Position numbers and translations under genes: made by a program. Shown here one piece after another: positions 41,144-49,932 of a stretch of 64,000 nucleotides of DNA. The notes beneath the pieces are model-generated. The model was not told the DNA's origin, did no database searches, and saw only the letters and a program-made list of their open reading frames with translations. Numbering within the stretch: the first letter of the stretch is position 1; each line of letters opens with the position of its first letter. The stretch lies in NCBI GenBank assembly GCA_947367855.1, contig CANBFE010000002.1, positions 186,001-250,000 of the forward strand. The letters run 5' to 3'. Origin of the DNA: an uncultured Lachnospiraceae bacterium (GTDB lineage: Bacteria > Bacillota > Clostridia > Lachnospirales > Lachnospiraceae).

Positions 41144-42456
41144 TGCTTACAACGCTGAAAAACGCATTTAAAATTAAAGATCTCAGGGACAAGATTTTAT
41201 TTACCTTCGCCATGCTGGTTGTGATCCGTATCGGATCACAGCTGCCTGTGCCGGGTGTAAACGGCGAGTATTTCAGAAGCTGGTTTGCGTCCCAGTCTGA
41301 TGGCGCGTTCAGCTTTTTTGATGCAATTACAGGTGGCTCTTTCATTAATATGTCGATTCTGGCTTTGGGTATCAATCCCTATATTACGTCTTCCATTATT
41401 ATGCAGCTGCTCACCATTGCAATTCCGAAACTGGAGGAAATGCAGCGTGACGGTGAAGACGGAAGAAAGAAGATTGCCGCGATCACAAGATATGTGACCG
41501 TGGCGTTGGCACTGATCCAGTCCACTGCAATGGCGGTGGCCTTCGGGCGTCAGGGCTATCTGGTACAGTTCAATGCGTTAAGTGTAATCAGCGCAATTGC
41601 AACCCTTACGGCAGGCAGTGCGTTCCTGATGTGGGTTGGTGAGAGAATCACGGAAAACGGTATCGGAAACGGTATTTCCATTGTCCTGGTAATCAATATT
41701 ATTTCCAGGCTGCCTGAGGACCTGGGAAATTTATTCCAGCAGTTCGTATTCGGCAAGGCGCCTGCCACGGCAGTGCTTGCAGTGGTGATCATCTTTGCGG
41801 TGATTGTTGCCATGGTGGTGATGGTCATTATATTGAATGACGGTGTCCGCCGGATTCCCGTGCAGTATGCAAACAAGGTTCAGGGCCGGAAGATGGTAGG
41901 CGGACAGACCTCCAACATTCCGCTGAAGGTGAACACCGCAGGTGTTATTCCTGTTATTTTTGCCCAGTCCCTGCTGCAGATGCCCGGTATTATATCTGCT
42001 TTTACGGGATACAATGGCACAGGCGTATGGAGTGAAATTTTAAGGTATATGAACTCTAATTACTGGTGTAATCCCGGTCAGCTCAGATATTCCATCGGCC
42101 TGTTGGTGTATATTGTAATGATTATACTCTTTGCATACTTTTACACTTCCATCACTTTCAATCCGTTGATGATTGCGGATAATATGAAGAAACAGGGCGG
42201 TTTTATACCGGGAATCAGACCCGGAAAGCCCACCAGTGACTATCTGAATAAGGTTTTGAATTACATTGTGTTTATCGGCGCAGTGGGGCTGACTATCGTG
42301 GCGGTTCTGCCGTATGTATTCAGCGGTGTATTCAAAGCCAGCATATCTTTTGGCGGTACCAGTCTGATCATTATCGTCAGCGTGGTGCTTGAGACCATGA
42401 AACAGGTGGAGTCACAGATGCTCGTCCGGAATTACAAGGGTTTCCTGGAGAAATAG
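41143..42456 (+). CDS. secY: Preprotein translocase subunit SecY
   Basis: A 437-aa membrane protein with ten helices, the channel of the Sec translocon. RIGSQLPVPGVNGEY (plug region), SSIIMQLLTIAIPKLEEMQR (helix 2) and KQGGFIPGIRPGKPTSDYL (cytosolic loop before helix 9) are intact. It starts at the TAATG overlap with L15. A terminator and a new promoter follow before adk. Confidence 0.98.
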   Translation: MLTTLKNAFKIKDLRDKILFTFAMLVVIRIGSQLPVPGVNGEYFRSWFASQSDGAFSFFDAITGGSFINMSILALGINPYITSSIIMQLLTIAIPKLEEMQRDGEDGRKKIAAITRYVTVALALIQSTAMAVAFGRQGYLVQFNALSVISAIATLTAGSAFLMWVGERITENGIGNGISIVLVINIISRLPEDLGNLFQQFVFGKAPATAVLAVVIIFAVIVAMVVMVIILNDGVRRIPVQYANKVQGRKMVGGQTSNIPLKVNTAGVIPVIFAQSLLQMPGIISAFTGYNGTGVWSEILRYMNSNYWCNPGQLRYSIGLLVYIVMIILFAYFYTSITFNPLMIADNMKKQGGFIPGIRPGKPTSDYLNKVLNYIVFIGAVGLTIVAVLPYVFSGVFKASISFGGTSLIIIVSVVLETMKQVESQMLVRNYKGFLEK

Positions 42457-42518
42457 AGACGGACACGGTAACGGAAAGTATACTGAACGGACTTCCTGAG
42501 TTATATTATTTTGGGAGG

Positions 42519-42556
42519 GCGCATCTGGATGATTCAGAAATCCGGATGCGCTTTTT
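42519..42556 (+). terminator. Terminator after secY
   Basis: GCGCATCTGGAT and ATCCGGATGCGC form a 12-position stem with one mismatch around GATTCAGAA, followed by TTTTTC. A promoter follows at 42567, so adk-map are re-initiated. Confidence 0.85.
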
Positions 42557-42566
42557 CGATTTATGG

Positions 42567-42595
42567 TTGCAAAAAGGCGTAAAAAAAGTTAGAAT
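42567..42595 (+). promoter_or_regulatory. Sigma-A promoter for adk
   Basis: TTGCAA (42567-42572), a 17-base spacer and TAGAAT (42590-42595), 48 bases before the adk ATG. Confidence 0.65.
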
Positions 42596-42642
42596 ACAAT
42601 TGTTGGGTATTTTGGAAACTGAATCGTAAAATTGGAGGTTTT

Positions 42643-43284
42643 ATGAAGATTATCATGTTAGGTGCGCCTGGCGCCGGAAAAGGAACCCAGGCTAAGATGA
42701 TCGCTGAAAAGTACGGAATTCCCCATGTGTCCACAGGGGACATTTTCAGGGCGAATATCAAGAACGGAACGGAGCTGGGGAAGGAAGCAAAACAGTACAT
42801 GGATCAGGGTCTGTTGGTTCCCGATGAGCTGACAGTGAAGATTCTGTTGGACAGGGTGGCCCAGGAGGACTGTAAGAACGGGTATGTGCTGGACGGTTTT
42901 CCCAGGACGATTCCCCAGGCGCAGGTGTTGGACGAAGCCCTGGAGAAGCTGCAGGAGAAGATTGATTATGCGGTTGACGTTGACGTTCCCGACGAGAATA
43001 TCGTAAAGAGAATGTCCGGAAGGCGCGCCTGTCTGAAATGCGGCGGAACCTACCATATTGAGCATATTCCGCCCAGGCAGGAAGGCATCTGTGACGCCTG
43101 CGGAAGCGAACTGGTGCTGAGGGACGACGACAGACCGGAAACAGTGCAGAACCGCCTGAAGGTCTATCATGACCAGACCCAGCCGCTGATTGAATACTAT
43201 ACCCGCAAGGGGATTCTCAGGACCGTGGACGGAACCAGGGATATGCAGGATGTATTCCGTGCCATCACGGATATTCTGGGATAG
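42643..43284 (+). CDS. adk: Adenylate kinase
   Basis: A 213-aa enzyme that interconverts ATP, AMP and ADP. The P-loop is GAPGAGKGTQAKMI and the AMP site DGFPRTIPQAQVL. The LID has a structural zinc site with four Cys (CLKCGGTYH and GICDACGSEL), as in Gram-positive enzymes. TTGGAGGTTTT precedes the ATG. map starts 16 bases downstream. Confidence 0.98.
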   Translation: MKIIMLGAPGAGKGTQAKMIAEKYGIPHVSTGDIFRANIKNGTELGKEAKQYMDQGLLVPDELTVKILLDRVAQEDCKNGYVLDGFPRTIPQAQVLDEALEKLQEKIDYAVDVDVPDENIVKRMSGRRACLKCGGTYHIEHIPPRQEGICDACGSELVLRDDDRPETVQNRLKVYHDQTQPLIEYYTRKGILRTVDGTRDMQDVFRAITDILG

Positions 43285-43299
43285 GGAAGATATTTTGTC

Positions 43300-44052
43300 A
43301 TGGCGATTATAATTAAGACAGAGGAACAGATTAAACTGATCAGGGAATCATGCAGATTGCTTGCAATTGTCCATAAAGAACTGGAAGAGTTTATTCGTCC
43401 GGGCATTTCCACCAGGGAGATCGATATTAAGGGTGATACTCTGATAAGAAAGCTTGGGGGAATTCCCAACTTTCTCCATTACAACGGGTATCCGGCCAGT
43501 ATCTGTGTGTCCGTAAATGACGAGGTGGTGCACGGCATACCCAATAAGCGCCGTATTCTGCAGGAGGGCGATATCGTCAGCCTGGATGCGGGAATGATCT
43601 ACAAGGGTTATCATTCCGATCAGGCGCGGACCCATGGGGTGGGCAGGATTACCCCGGAAGCCAGACAGCTTATCGATGTTACCAGGGAAAGTTTTTTTGC
43701 CGGTATAAAGATGGCAAAAGCAGGAAATCATCTATTCGATATATCCAATGCCATCGCAGCTTATGTGAAACCTTATCATTATGGTATTGTGCGGGAACTG
43801 GTGGGCCATGGGGTGGGAACGAAGCTTCATGAAGATCCGCAGATCCCCAATTTCTCCCAGTTGAAGAGGGGGCCGAAGCTCAGGCCGGGAATGACCCTGG
43901 CTGTTGAACCCATGATCAATATGGGAAGGGCGGATGTGGAATGGCTGGACGACAACTGGACTGTGGTGACAGAGGACGGCTCCCTGTCGGCGCATTATGA
44001 GAATACCATTTTGATCACAGAGGGTGAACCTGAGATTTTAACCTTATATTAG
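43300..44052 (+). CDS. map: Methionine aminopeptidase, type I
   Basis: A 250-aa metalloenzyme that removes the initiator Met from new proteins. The five metal ligands are visible: Asp in SLDAGMIYKGYH, Asp in SDQARTHGVG, His in GHGVGTKLHEDP, Glu in AVEPMINMG and Glu in SAHYENTILI. There is no N-terminal SEC-C zinc extension. It lies between adk and the KOW gene, the normal Firmicutes order. Confidence 0.97.
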   Translation: MAIIIKTEEQIKLIRESCRLLAIVHKELEEFIRPGISTREIDIKGDTLIRKLGGIPNFLHYNGYPASICVSVNDEVVHGIPNKRRILQEGDIVSLDAGMIYKGYHSDQARTHGVGRITPEARQLIDVTRESFFAGIKMAKAGNHLFDISNAIAAYVKPYHYGIVRELVGHGVGTKLHEDPQIPNFSQLKRGPKLRPGMTLAVEPMINMGRADVEWLDDNWTVVTEDGSLSAHYENTILITEGEPEILTLY

Positions 44053-44100
44053 GGAAGGGATAATTCCGGTGACGGAAGGTGGCGATATAGGGGGATGAAG

Positions 44101-44382
44101 ATGGTAGGACAGCTGGCAACATCAAAGGCGGGACATGACAAGGACAGGATATATGTGATTATGGCGCAGGAGGGAGAGTTTGTATTCCTCAGCGACGGAC
44201 GTCTGCGGCCGCCGGATAAGCCGAAAAAGAAACGGATTCGCCATATACAGCCCATCAATGTCTCTGTGGGGGAGGAACTGCTCCGCAGGATACAGGAGGG
44301 CGGAAAGGTGTATGGGGAAGAAATCAGATATGCACTGAAACAATATGCAGTGGAATCAAACAGGGAGGAAATGTATGTCTAA
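44101..44382 (+). CDS. KOW-domain RNA-binding protein
   Basis: A 93-aa basic protein. VGQLATSKAGHDKDRIYVIM is a KOW-like block as in ribosomal L14e-type proteins, followed by DGRLRPPDKPKKKRIRHIQ. It is commonly found between map and infA in Firmicutes, and a ribosome-linked role is inferred. The ATG at 44101 is preferred because AGGGGG lies about 7 bases upstream; the ATG at 44095 touches that site. The 3' end overlaps infA by 8 bases. Confidence 0.85.
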   Translation: MVGQLATSKAGHDKDRIYVIMAQEGEFVFLSDGRLRPPDKPKKKRIRHIQPINVSVGEELLRRIQEGGKVYGEEIRYALKQYAVESNREEMYV

Positions 44383-44593
44383 AAGTGATGTGATCGAAAT
44401 AGAAGGTACGGTTGTGGAGAAGCTGCCCAATACCATGTTCCAGGTGGAACTGGAGAACGGGCATCGCGTGTTGGCGCATATCAGCGGCAAGCTCCGCCAG
44501 AATTTTATCCGTATCCTTCCCGGGGACCGGGTGACTCTGGAGCTTTCTCCTTATGACCTGAGTAAGGGGCGTATTATCTGGAGGGATAAATAG
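44375..44593 (+). CDS. infA: Translation initiation factor IF-1
   Basis: A 72-aa OB-fold factor that binds the 30S A site during initiation. IEIEGTVVEKLPNTMFQVEL and HISGKLRQNFIRILPGDRVT are canonical. GGGAGGAAATGT before the ATG at 44375 fixes the start, inside the end of the KOW gene. Confidence 0.98.
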   Translation: MSKSDVIEIEGTVVEKLPNTMFQVELENGHRVLAHISGKLRQNFIRILPGDRVTLELSPYDLSKGRIIWRDK

Positions 44594-44643
44594 ACAACAG
44601 GCCGGAAAACCGGAAAAATATCGGAAATTGTTTAAATAGGGGG

Positions 44644-44672
44644 TTGTCAGAAAGACCCCCTTATGTTATAAT
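44644..44672 (+). promoter_or_regulatory. Sigma-A promoter for rpmJ and the alpha operon
   Basis: TTGTCA (44644-44649), a 17-base spacer and a perfect TATAAT (44667-44672), 33 bases before rpmJ. Confidence 0.7.
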
Positions 44673-44705
44673 ACAAAATGGTCTTTTTTGAAAGGAGGGC
44701 TTAAC

Positions 44706-44819
44706 GTGAAGGTTAGATCATCAGTAAAGCCAATGTGCGAAAAGTGCAAGATCATCAAGAGAAAAGGACGCATCAGAGTAATCTGTGAGAATCCGAAACA
44801 CAAGCAGAGACAGGGATAA
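44706..44819 (+). CDS. rpmJ: 50S ribosomal protein L36
   Basis: A 37-aa zinc protein starting MKVRSSVKPMCEKCK. The ligands are two Cys in CEKC, a third in RVICENPKH and the His, so this is the zinc form. The start is GTG at 44706, with AAAGGAGGGC upstream. Function is in late 50S assembly near the peptidyl-transferase centre. Confidence 0.95.
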   Translation: MKVRSSVKPMCEKCKIIKRKGRIRVICENPKHKQRQG

Positions 44820-45101
44820 TCACCGCCTGCCGCATCCCTGAGGCGGATGGCAGGTTATGTGAGTTCTTGTCCGGTTATATGTGCGGCTGAACCAATGTCG
44901 GATTTTTTCAGGCATTGATTATCATAGAACTGGGTAGAGCTTGCTGGAGATTACTTGTTGATACCACGATAAAAAGATTTTCGTGGAAAGATCGGATAGG
45001 AACGGATAAGCGTCCGGTTGGGCGTAGGCCCCAATCAATTAGTAACAGGAAATGCGTACAGCAGGAGACAGGAATGTACGCAGAAAATGGAGGAAATGTA
45101 A
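44820..45101 (+). other. Leader between rpmJ and rpsM
   Basis: 282 bases without a gene. It has a stem CTGCCGCATCC/GGATGGCAG (about 44827-44853) and a second stem near 44968-44987 (CCACGA/TCGTGG around TAAAAAGATTT). No clear promoter is seen. It may be a control or processing region for the S13-S11-S4-rpoA group; in other bacteria S4 controls this operon. Confidence 0.4.
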
Positions 45102-45473
45102 ATGGCTCGTATCGCAGGTGTAGATTTACCCAGAGAGAAACGAATTGAAATCGGTCTGACTTATATCTATGGTATCGGCAGGACCACCTCGAACAAGGTT
45201 TTGGCAGAGGCAGGCGTCAATCCTGATACCAGAGTCAGAGACATTACCGATGACGAAGTGAAGCGGATTTCGGAAGCTATTGAAAAGCTTAATGTGACAG
45301 TGGAAGGTGATCTGAGGCGTGAAATTGCCCTGAACATCAAGAGACTGCAGGAAATCGGCTGCTACAGGGGTATCCGTCACCGTAAGGGTCTGCCTGTTCG
45401 CGGTCAGAATACCAAGAACAATGCAAGAACCCGTAAAGGACCCAAGAGAACCGTTGCGAACAAGAAAAAGTAA
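45102..45473 (+). CDS. rpsM: 30S ribosomal protein S13
   Basis: A 123-aa protein of the 30S head that contacts tRNA and the 50S subunit. MARIAGVDLPREKRIEIGLT and RGIRHRKGLPVRGQNTKNNA are canonical. GGAGGAAATGTAA precedes the ATG. Confidence 0.98.
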   Translation: MARIAGVDLPREKRIEIGLTYIYGIGRTTSNKVLAEAGVNPDTRVRDITDDEVKRISEAIEKLNVTVEGDLRREIALNIKRLQEIGCYRGIRHRKGLPVRGQNTKNNARTRKGPKRTVANKKK

Positions 45474-45518
45474 GGTTCATGTAACTGTAAAATGATGAGA
45501 AAGTAGGTTAGTTTAAAA

Positions 45519-45914
45519 ATGGCGAAACAGGTTGCAAAAAAAGTAACAAAGAAGCGCGTTAAGAAAAACGTTGAACGCGGACAGGCACATATCCAGTCTT
45601 CTTTTAACAATACAATTGTTACCCTTACCGATACGGAAGGGAATGCATTGAGTTGGGCAAGTGCCGGCGGTCTGGGATTTAGAGGTTCAAGGAAATCTAC
45701 TCCATATGCGGCTCAGATGGCTGCAGAGACAGCTACAAAGGCTGCACTTGTGCATGGGCTGAAGTCCGTCGATGTATTTGTGAAGGGCCCCGGGTCAGGA
45801 CGTGAGGCGGCCATCAGGGCATTGTCCGCATGCGGACTGGAGGTAGTCAGCATCCGTGACGTGACTCCGGTGCCTCATAACGGATGCCGTCCTCCCAAGA
45901 GACGCCGTGTATAA
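45519..45914 (+). CDS. rpsK: 30S ribosomal protein S11
   Basis: A 131-aa protein of the 30S platform near the E site. HIQSSFNNTIVTLTDTEGNA and the C-terminal VTPVPHNGCRPPKRRRV are standard. The ATG at 45519 has a weak upstream site (AAAGTAGG). Confidence 0.98.
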   Translation: MAKQVAKKVTKKRVKKNVERGQAHIQSSFNNTIVTLTDTEGNALSWASAGGLGFRGSRKSTPYAAQMAAETATKAALVHGLKSVDVFVKGPGSGREAAIRALSACGLEVVSIRDVTPVPHNGCRPPKRRRV

Positions 45915-46011
45915 TAAGGCATAAGCGTCTGCTGTATAAGAGAAATCAATTTGCTGGAAGAAGGTGCCAAAGTGCATTGTAAACAGGCAGGAAAGAAGAG
46001 GAAGAAAAACA

Positions 46012-46605
46012 ATGGCAGTAAATCGTGTACCCGTATTAAAGAGATGCAGAGCTCTGGGACTGGAACCCTCCTATCTGGGATATGACAAAAAGTCCAAGAG
46101 GCAGAATACAAGGGCAGGCAAGAAAGTAAGCGAGTACGGCCTGCAGCTTCGCGAGAAGCAGAAGGCAAAGTTCATTTACGGCGTTCTGGAGAAGCCTTTC
46201 CGTAATTATTACAAAAAGGCTGACAAGATGAAGGGAATGACCGGTGAAAACCTGATGATCATGTTGGAGAGGAGACTGGACAACATCGTATTCAGAATGG
46301 GATTTGCCAGAACGAGAAGAGAGGCAAGACAGATCGTAGGTCACAAGCATGTACTGGTAAACGGTAAGGCAGTGAGTATTCCTTCTTATCTGATCAAGGC
46401 AGGCGATGTCGTTGAAATCAGCGAGAAGGCAAAGTCCCTTCAGAGATATAAGGACATTGTGGAAGTGACCGGCGGCAGACTGGTACCTGAGTGGATGGAT
46501 GCCGATATCGAAGGTTTAAAGGGAAGCATTAAGAACCTTCCTACCAGAGAGATGATTGATGTTCCTGTAGATGAAATGCTTATTGTCGAGTTGTACTCCA
46601 AGTAA
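46012..46605 (+). CDS. rpsD: 30S ribosomal protein S4
   Basis: A 197-aa assembly initiator with an S4 RNA-binding domain (RLDNIVFRMGFARTRREARQ, GHKHVLVNGKAVSIPSYLI). Its N-terminus (AVNRVPVLKRCRALGLEPSY) lacks the four-Cys zinc site of some S4 forms. AAGAGGAAGAA precedes the ATG at 46012. Confidence 0.98.
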   Translation: MAVNRVPVLKRCRALGLEPSYLGYDKKSKRQNTRAGKKVSEYGLQLREKQKAKFIYGVLEKPFRNYYKKADKMKGMTGENLMIMLERRLDNIVFRMGFARTRREARQIVGHKHVLVNGKAVSIPSYLIKAGDVVEISEKAKSLQRYKDIVEVTGGRLVPEWMDADIEGLKGSIKNLPTREMIDVPVDEMLIVELYSK

Positions 46606-46740
46606 GCCCTGCTGGCCTCTGAGGTCATGCATCCGTTCCCATGGGAGGGTGCATGGCTTCGGAGTGCTTGTGTCTTAATACAATGGAAAATCCAGGTATT
46701 TTCCGTTGTCATGAATAACATGAAAAAGGAGGGTATTCGA

Positions 46741-47697
46741 GTGTTTGATTTTGAAAGACCTAACATTGAGGTTGCTGAAATTTCAGAAGACAAGAAGTAT
46801 GGCAGGTTTGTAGTGGAACCTCTGGAAAGAGGCTATGGTATCACCCTTGGCAATTCACTGAGGAGAATCATGCTTTCTTCCCTGCCCGGCGCTGCAGTCA
46901 GTCAGATCAAGGTTGAAGGTGTGCTTCATGAGTTCAGCGCGATTCCGGGTATTAAGGAAGACGTGACTGAAATCATTATGAATCTTAAAAGCCTTGCCAT
47001 TAAAAATAACAGCGAGACCAATGAAGCCAAGACCGCATATGTGGAATATGAGGGAGAGGGTATCGTACATGCTTCTGATATTCAGGTAGATCAGGATATT
47101 GAAATTTTGAATCCGGATCTGGTGATCGCCACTCTGAGCGGTAAGGACGCAAAGCTTTATATTGAGCTGACCATTACCAAGGGCCGCGGTTATGTGAGTG
47201 CCGAGAAGAACAAACACGAGGATTTACCGATTGGTGTGATAGCCATTGACTCTATCTACACACCGGTTGAGAGAGTAAATGTAACAGTTGAGAATACCCG
47301 CGTGGGTCAGATTACCGATTATGATAAACTGACGCTCGATGTGTACACCAATGGAACCCTGGTTCCCGACGAGGCGGTGAGCCTTGCCGCAAAAGTGCTG
47401 AGTGAGCATTTAAGCCTTTTCATCGATTTGTCCGAGAATGCCAAGACCGCTGAGGTCATGGTGGAAAAAGAGGATGATGAGAGAGAGAAAGTTCTTGAAA
47501 TGAGCATTGACGAACTGGAGCTTTCAGTCCGTTCCTTTAACTGTTTGAAGAGAGCCGGAATCAATACGGTGGAAGAATTGTGTAACAGAACCTCCGAGGA
47601 TATGATGAAAGTCCGTAATCTGGGCAGAAAATCCCTGGAGGAAGTACTGGCTAAGCTGAAGGAACTTGGCCTGCAGCTGAATCCCAGTGAAGAGTAA
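46741..47697 (+). CDS. rpoA: RNA polymerase alpha subunit
   Basis: A 318-aa subunit that assembles core polymerase and contacts UP elements and activators. The N-terminal dimerisation domain has GYGITLGNSLRRIMLSSLPG. A flexible linker near residue 235 precedes the C-terminal domain (LSVRSFNCLKRAGINTVEEL, KVRNLGRKSLEEV). The start is GTG at 46741, with AAAGGAGGG upstream; the longer frame is not coding. Confidence 0.98.
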   Translation: MFDFERPNIEVAEISEDKKYGRFVVEPLERGYGITLGNSLRRIMLSSLPGAAVSQIKVEGVLHEFSAIPGIKEDVTEIIMNLKSLAIKNNSETNEAKTAYVEYEGEGIVHASDIQVDQDIEILNPDLVIATLSGKDAKLYIELTITKGRGYVSAEKNKHEDLPIGVIAIDSIYTPVERVNVTVENTRVGQITDYDKLTLDVYTNGTLVPDEAVSLAAKVLSEHLSLFIDLSENAKTAEVMVEKEDDEREKVLEMSIDELELSVRSFNCLKRAGINTVEELCNRTSEDMMKVRNLGRKSLEEVLAKLKELGLQLNPSEE

Positions 47698-47729
47698 AGT
47701 GTGAAAGTTTCACAGTGTGAAAGTTTCAC
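47698..47729. repeat. Two tandem 16-bp palindromic repeats between rpoA and rplQ
   Basis: AGTGTGAAAGTTTCAC occurs twice in a row (47698-47713 and 47714-47729). Each contains the perfect palindrome GTGAAA-G-TTTCAC. The pair starts right at the rpoA stop. It could be two adjacent protein-binding sites or an RNA stem that attenuates transcription before rplQ. Confidence 0.8.
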
Positions 47730-47943
47730 ACAGAAGAATGCCCAAATTGCAGGTATTCTTCCGGAAACATGCGACTTGTAGCAAGATATTCCGCAGGCGG
47801 TAAATCCGATGAGGGCGTCTGGGGTTTCATCTCTGTAAGGCGGCGGAAAGCTGTCGACATTCGGTAAGTAAGTCCAAAGAGCGTGGCCGGATGCAAAAGA
47901 GTTGCTTCGCAACTCTTTATGAAAAGAGAAAGGAAAATAAATC

Positions 47944-48480
47944 ATGGCAAAGTACAGAAAACTTGGAAGAACTTCCTCTCAGAGGAAAGCGTTGCTGAGA
48001 AATCAGGTGACGGCATTGCTGCAGCACGGAAAGATCGTTACCACCGAGGCAAGGGCCAAGGAGGTAAAGAAGATTGCGGAAGGGCTCATTGCAATGGCCG
48101 TTAAGGAGAGGGATAATTATGACACCGTAACCGTAAGCGCCAAAGTTCCGGTAAAGGACAAGGACGGAAAGCGTGTTAAGGAAGTGGTGGACGGTAAGAA
48201 AGTAACCAAGTATGAAACCGTCGAGAAGGAAATCAAGAAGGATCAGCCTTCCAGAATGCATGTGAGGCGTAAGATTCTCAGCGTACTGTATCCTGTTGTG
48301 GAGGTACCTACCGAGGCTGCGGGAAGAAAGCGGAATACAAAGAAGGTTGATCTTGTGGCAAAGCTTTTTGACGAGTATGGACCCAGGTATGCTGACCGTA
48401 AGGGCGGCTATACCAGAATTATCAAGGTTGGTCTCCGCAAGGGCGATGCAGCGATGGAAGTTATTCTGGAACTGGTCTAA
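47944..48480 (+). CDS. rplQ: 50S ribosomal protein L17, long form
   Basis: A 178-aa L17, against about 115-130 in most bacteria. The N-terminal core (MAKYRKLGRTSSQRKALLRN, VTALLQHGKIVTTEARAKEV) and the C-terminal RKGGYTRIIKVGLRKGDAAM are standard. Between them is a charged insertion of about 55 residues (roughly 65-120, with DKDGKRVKEVVDGKK). It likely lies on the ribosome surface near the tunnel exit. GAGAAAGGAAA precedes the ATG. Confidence 0.95.
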   Translation: MAKYRKLGRTSSQRKALLRNQVTALLQHGKIVTTEARAKEVKKIAEGLIAMAVKERDNYDTVTVSAKVPVKDKDGKRVKEVVDGKKVTKYETVEKEIKKDQPSRMHVRRKILSVLYPVVEVPTEAAGRKRNTKKVDLVAKLFDEYGPRYADRKGGYTRIIKVGLRKGDAAMEVILELV

Positions 48481-48519
48481 AGACCGCAGGATTTCGGAGT
48501 ATCATGGAATTGAAGGCAG

Positions 48520-48551
48520 GGAGCCAATGTGTAAGCATTGGTTCTCTTTTT
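48520..48551 (+). terminator. Terminator after rplQ
   Basis: GGAGCCAATG and CATTGGTTCT pair around TGTAAG, followed by CTTTTTC. It closes the ribosomal superoperon. Confidence 0.85.
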
Positions 48552-48579
48552 CATAATAAGGTCCTGTGTAGGGGGCGGA

Positions 48580-49932
48580 ATGAAACTATTTCAATATAAC
48601 GGCGAGGATATTAAGAAGACCCTGGATATGGCATGGCCTGCGATGCTGGAGTCCTTTTTTGCGGCCTTTGCAGGCCTGGTGGATTCCCTGATGGTCAGTT
48701 CCATGGGATACCATGCGGTAGCGGCGGTAGGACTGACGACACAGCCCAAATTTGTGGGACTCTCCCTGTTTATAGCGGCCAATGTATCCATATCGGCTCT
48801 GGTGGCAAGGCGGAACGGCGAGGGGAAAAGGGAGGAGGCCAACAGGATTTTTGCCACTTTTCTGATTTTTATTCTGGTTATGGCGGTACTGCTGAGTATT
48901 TTGCTGGTGGCGTTTGCGGATCCTATTATACGGCTTTGCGGTTCTGAGGAAATGACCCATGACAGCGCAGTACTTTATTTTAAGATCATCATGGGCGGAA
49001 TGATCTTTAACTGTATACAGATGGGCATTAATTCTGCCCAGCGTGGAGCCGGAAATACCAGAATTACAATGCGGACAAACCTGGTATCAAACACGGTAAA
49101 CATTGTTTTCAACTATCTTCTGATTCAGGGGCATTTCGGGTTTCCGGCCCTTGGAATCCGGGGAGCGGCGCTGGCGACTGTACTGGGGACTGTGGTTTCC
49201 AGTATCATGAGCATTCTGTCCGTCTGGAAAAAGGATACTTTTGTCAGCATACCCTACATATGGAATGAGAAGATCAGGCCTGCCTGGGATGCCCTGAAAA
49301 GTATCATAAAGGTGGGATACAGCGTCTTTGCCGAGCAGCTTCTGATGCGCATCGGCTTCATGCTGACGGCCATTATGGCTGCGGACCAGGGGACTTCCGC
49401 CATGGCAGCCCATCAGGTGGGAATGAATATTATGGGGTTATCCTTTTCTTTTGGGGACGGACTCCAGGCAACTGCTGTGGCTCTGATCGGATACAGCCTG
49501 GGGGCGAAGCAGCCGGAGAGGGCAAAGGATTACGGGCGTACCTGCCGTATGATAGGCGGCGTAATTTCGGTGGTTCTCTCCGTCATATATTTTCTGGGCG
49601 CCGGAATCCTGATGAGAATGTTTTTTCAGGAAGAAGAGATTGTGACCATCGGAGTCAGTATCATGCATGTAATAATATTTGTAGTCATTCTGCAGATAGC
49701 ACAGGTTATCTATATGGGCTGTCTGCGGGGGGCAGGGGATACCCTCTATACGGCGATAGCCTCCACCATCAGCGTCACAATCGTGCGGACCCTGGGATCA
49801 TGGCTGTTCGGCTATGTGCTTGGAATGGGAATCACAGGAATCTGGATGGGGGTGGTGGCAGACCAACTGTCCCGTTTTCTGTTTGCAGGAATCCGGTTCC
49901 GCAGGGGGAAATGGACGGAAATCCGGATATAG
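48580..49932 (+). CDS. MATE-family efflux transporter
   Basis: A 450-aa membrane protein with twelve helices in two related halves, of the NorM/DinF type. It exports drugs or metabolites in exchange for Na+ or H+. WPAMLESFFAAFAGLVDSLM and the matching VGYSVFAEQLLMRIGFMLTA start the two halves; QRGAGNTRITMRTNLVSNTV and GCLRGAGDTLYTAIASTISV are paired motifs. GTAGGGGG precedes the ATG at 48580. It lies between rplQ and ecfA1, where other Firmicutes have no gene, so it may have been inserted. Confidence 0.93.
   Translation: MKLFQYNGEDIKKTLDMAWPAMLESFFAAFAGLVDSLMVSSMGYHAVAAVGLTTQPKFVGLSLFIAANVSISALVARRNGEGKREEANRIFATFLIFILVMAVLLSILLVAFADPIIRLCGSEEMTHDSAVLYFKIIMGGMIFNCIQMGINSAQRGAGNTRITMRTNLVSNTVNIVFNYLLIQGHFGFPALGIRGAALATVLGTVVSSIMSILSVWKKDTFVSIPYIWNEKIRPAWDALKSIIKVGYSVFAEQLLMRIGFMLTAIMAADQGTSAMAAHQVGMNIMGLSFSFGDGLQATAVALIGYSLGAKQPERAKDYGRTCRMIGGVISVVLSVIYFLGAGILMRMFFQEEEIVTIGVSIMHVIIFVVILQIAQVIYMGCLRGAGDTLYTAIASTISVTIVRTLGSWLFGYVLGMGITGIWMGVVADQLSRFLFAGIRFRRGKWTEIRI

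Noticed and set aside
44820..45101. Region before rpsM checked for a tRNA
   Set aside because: No cloverleaf with a CCA-type acceptor, T-loop GTTCRA or anticodon arm could be built.
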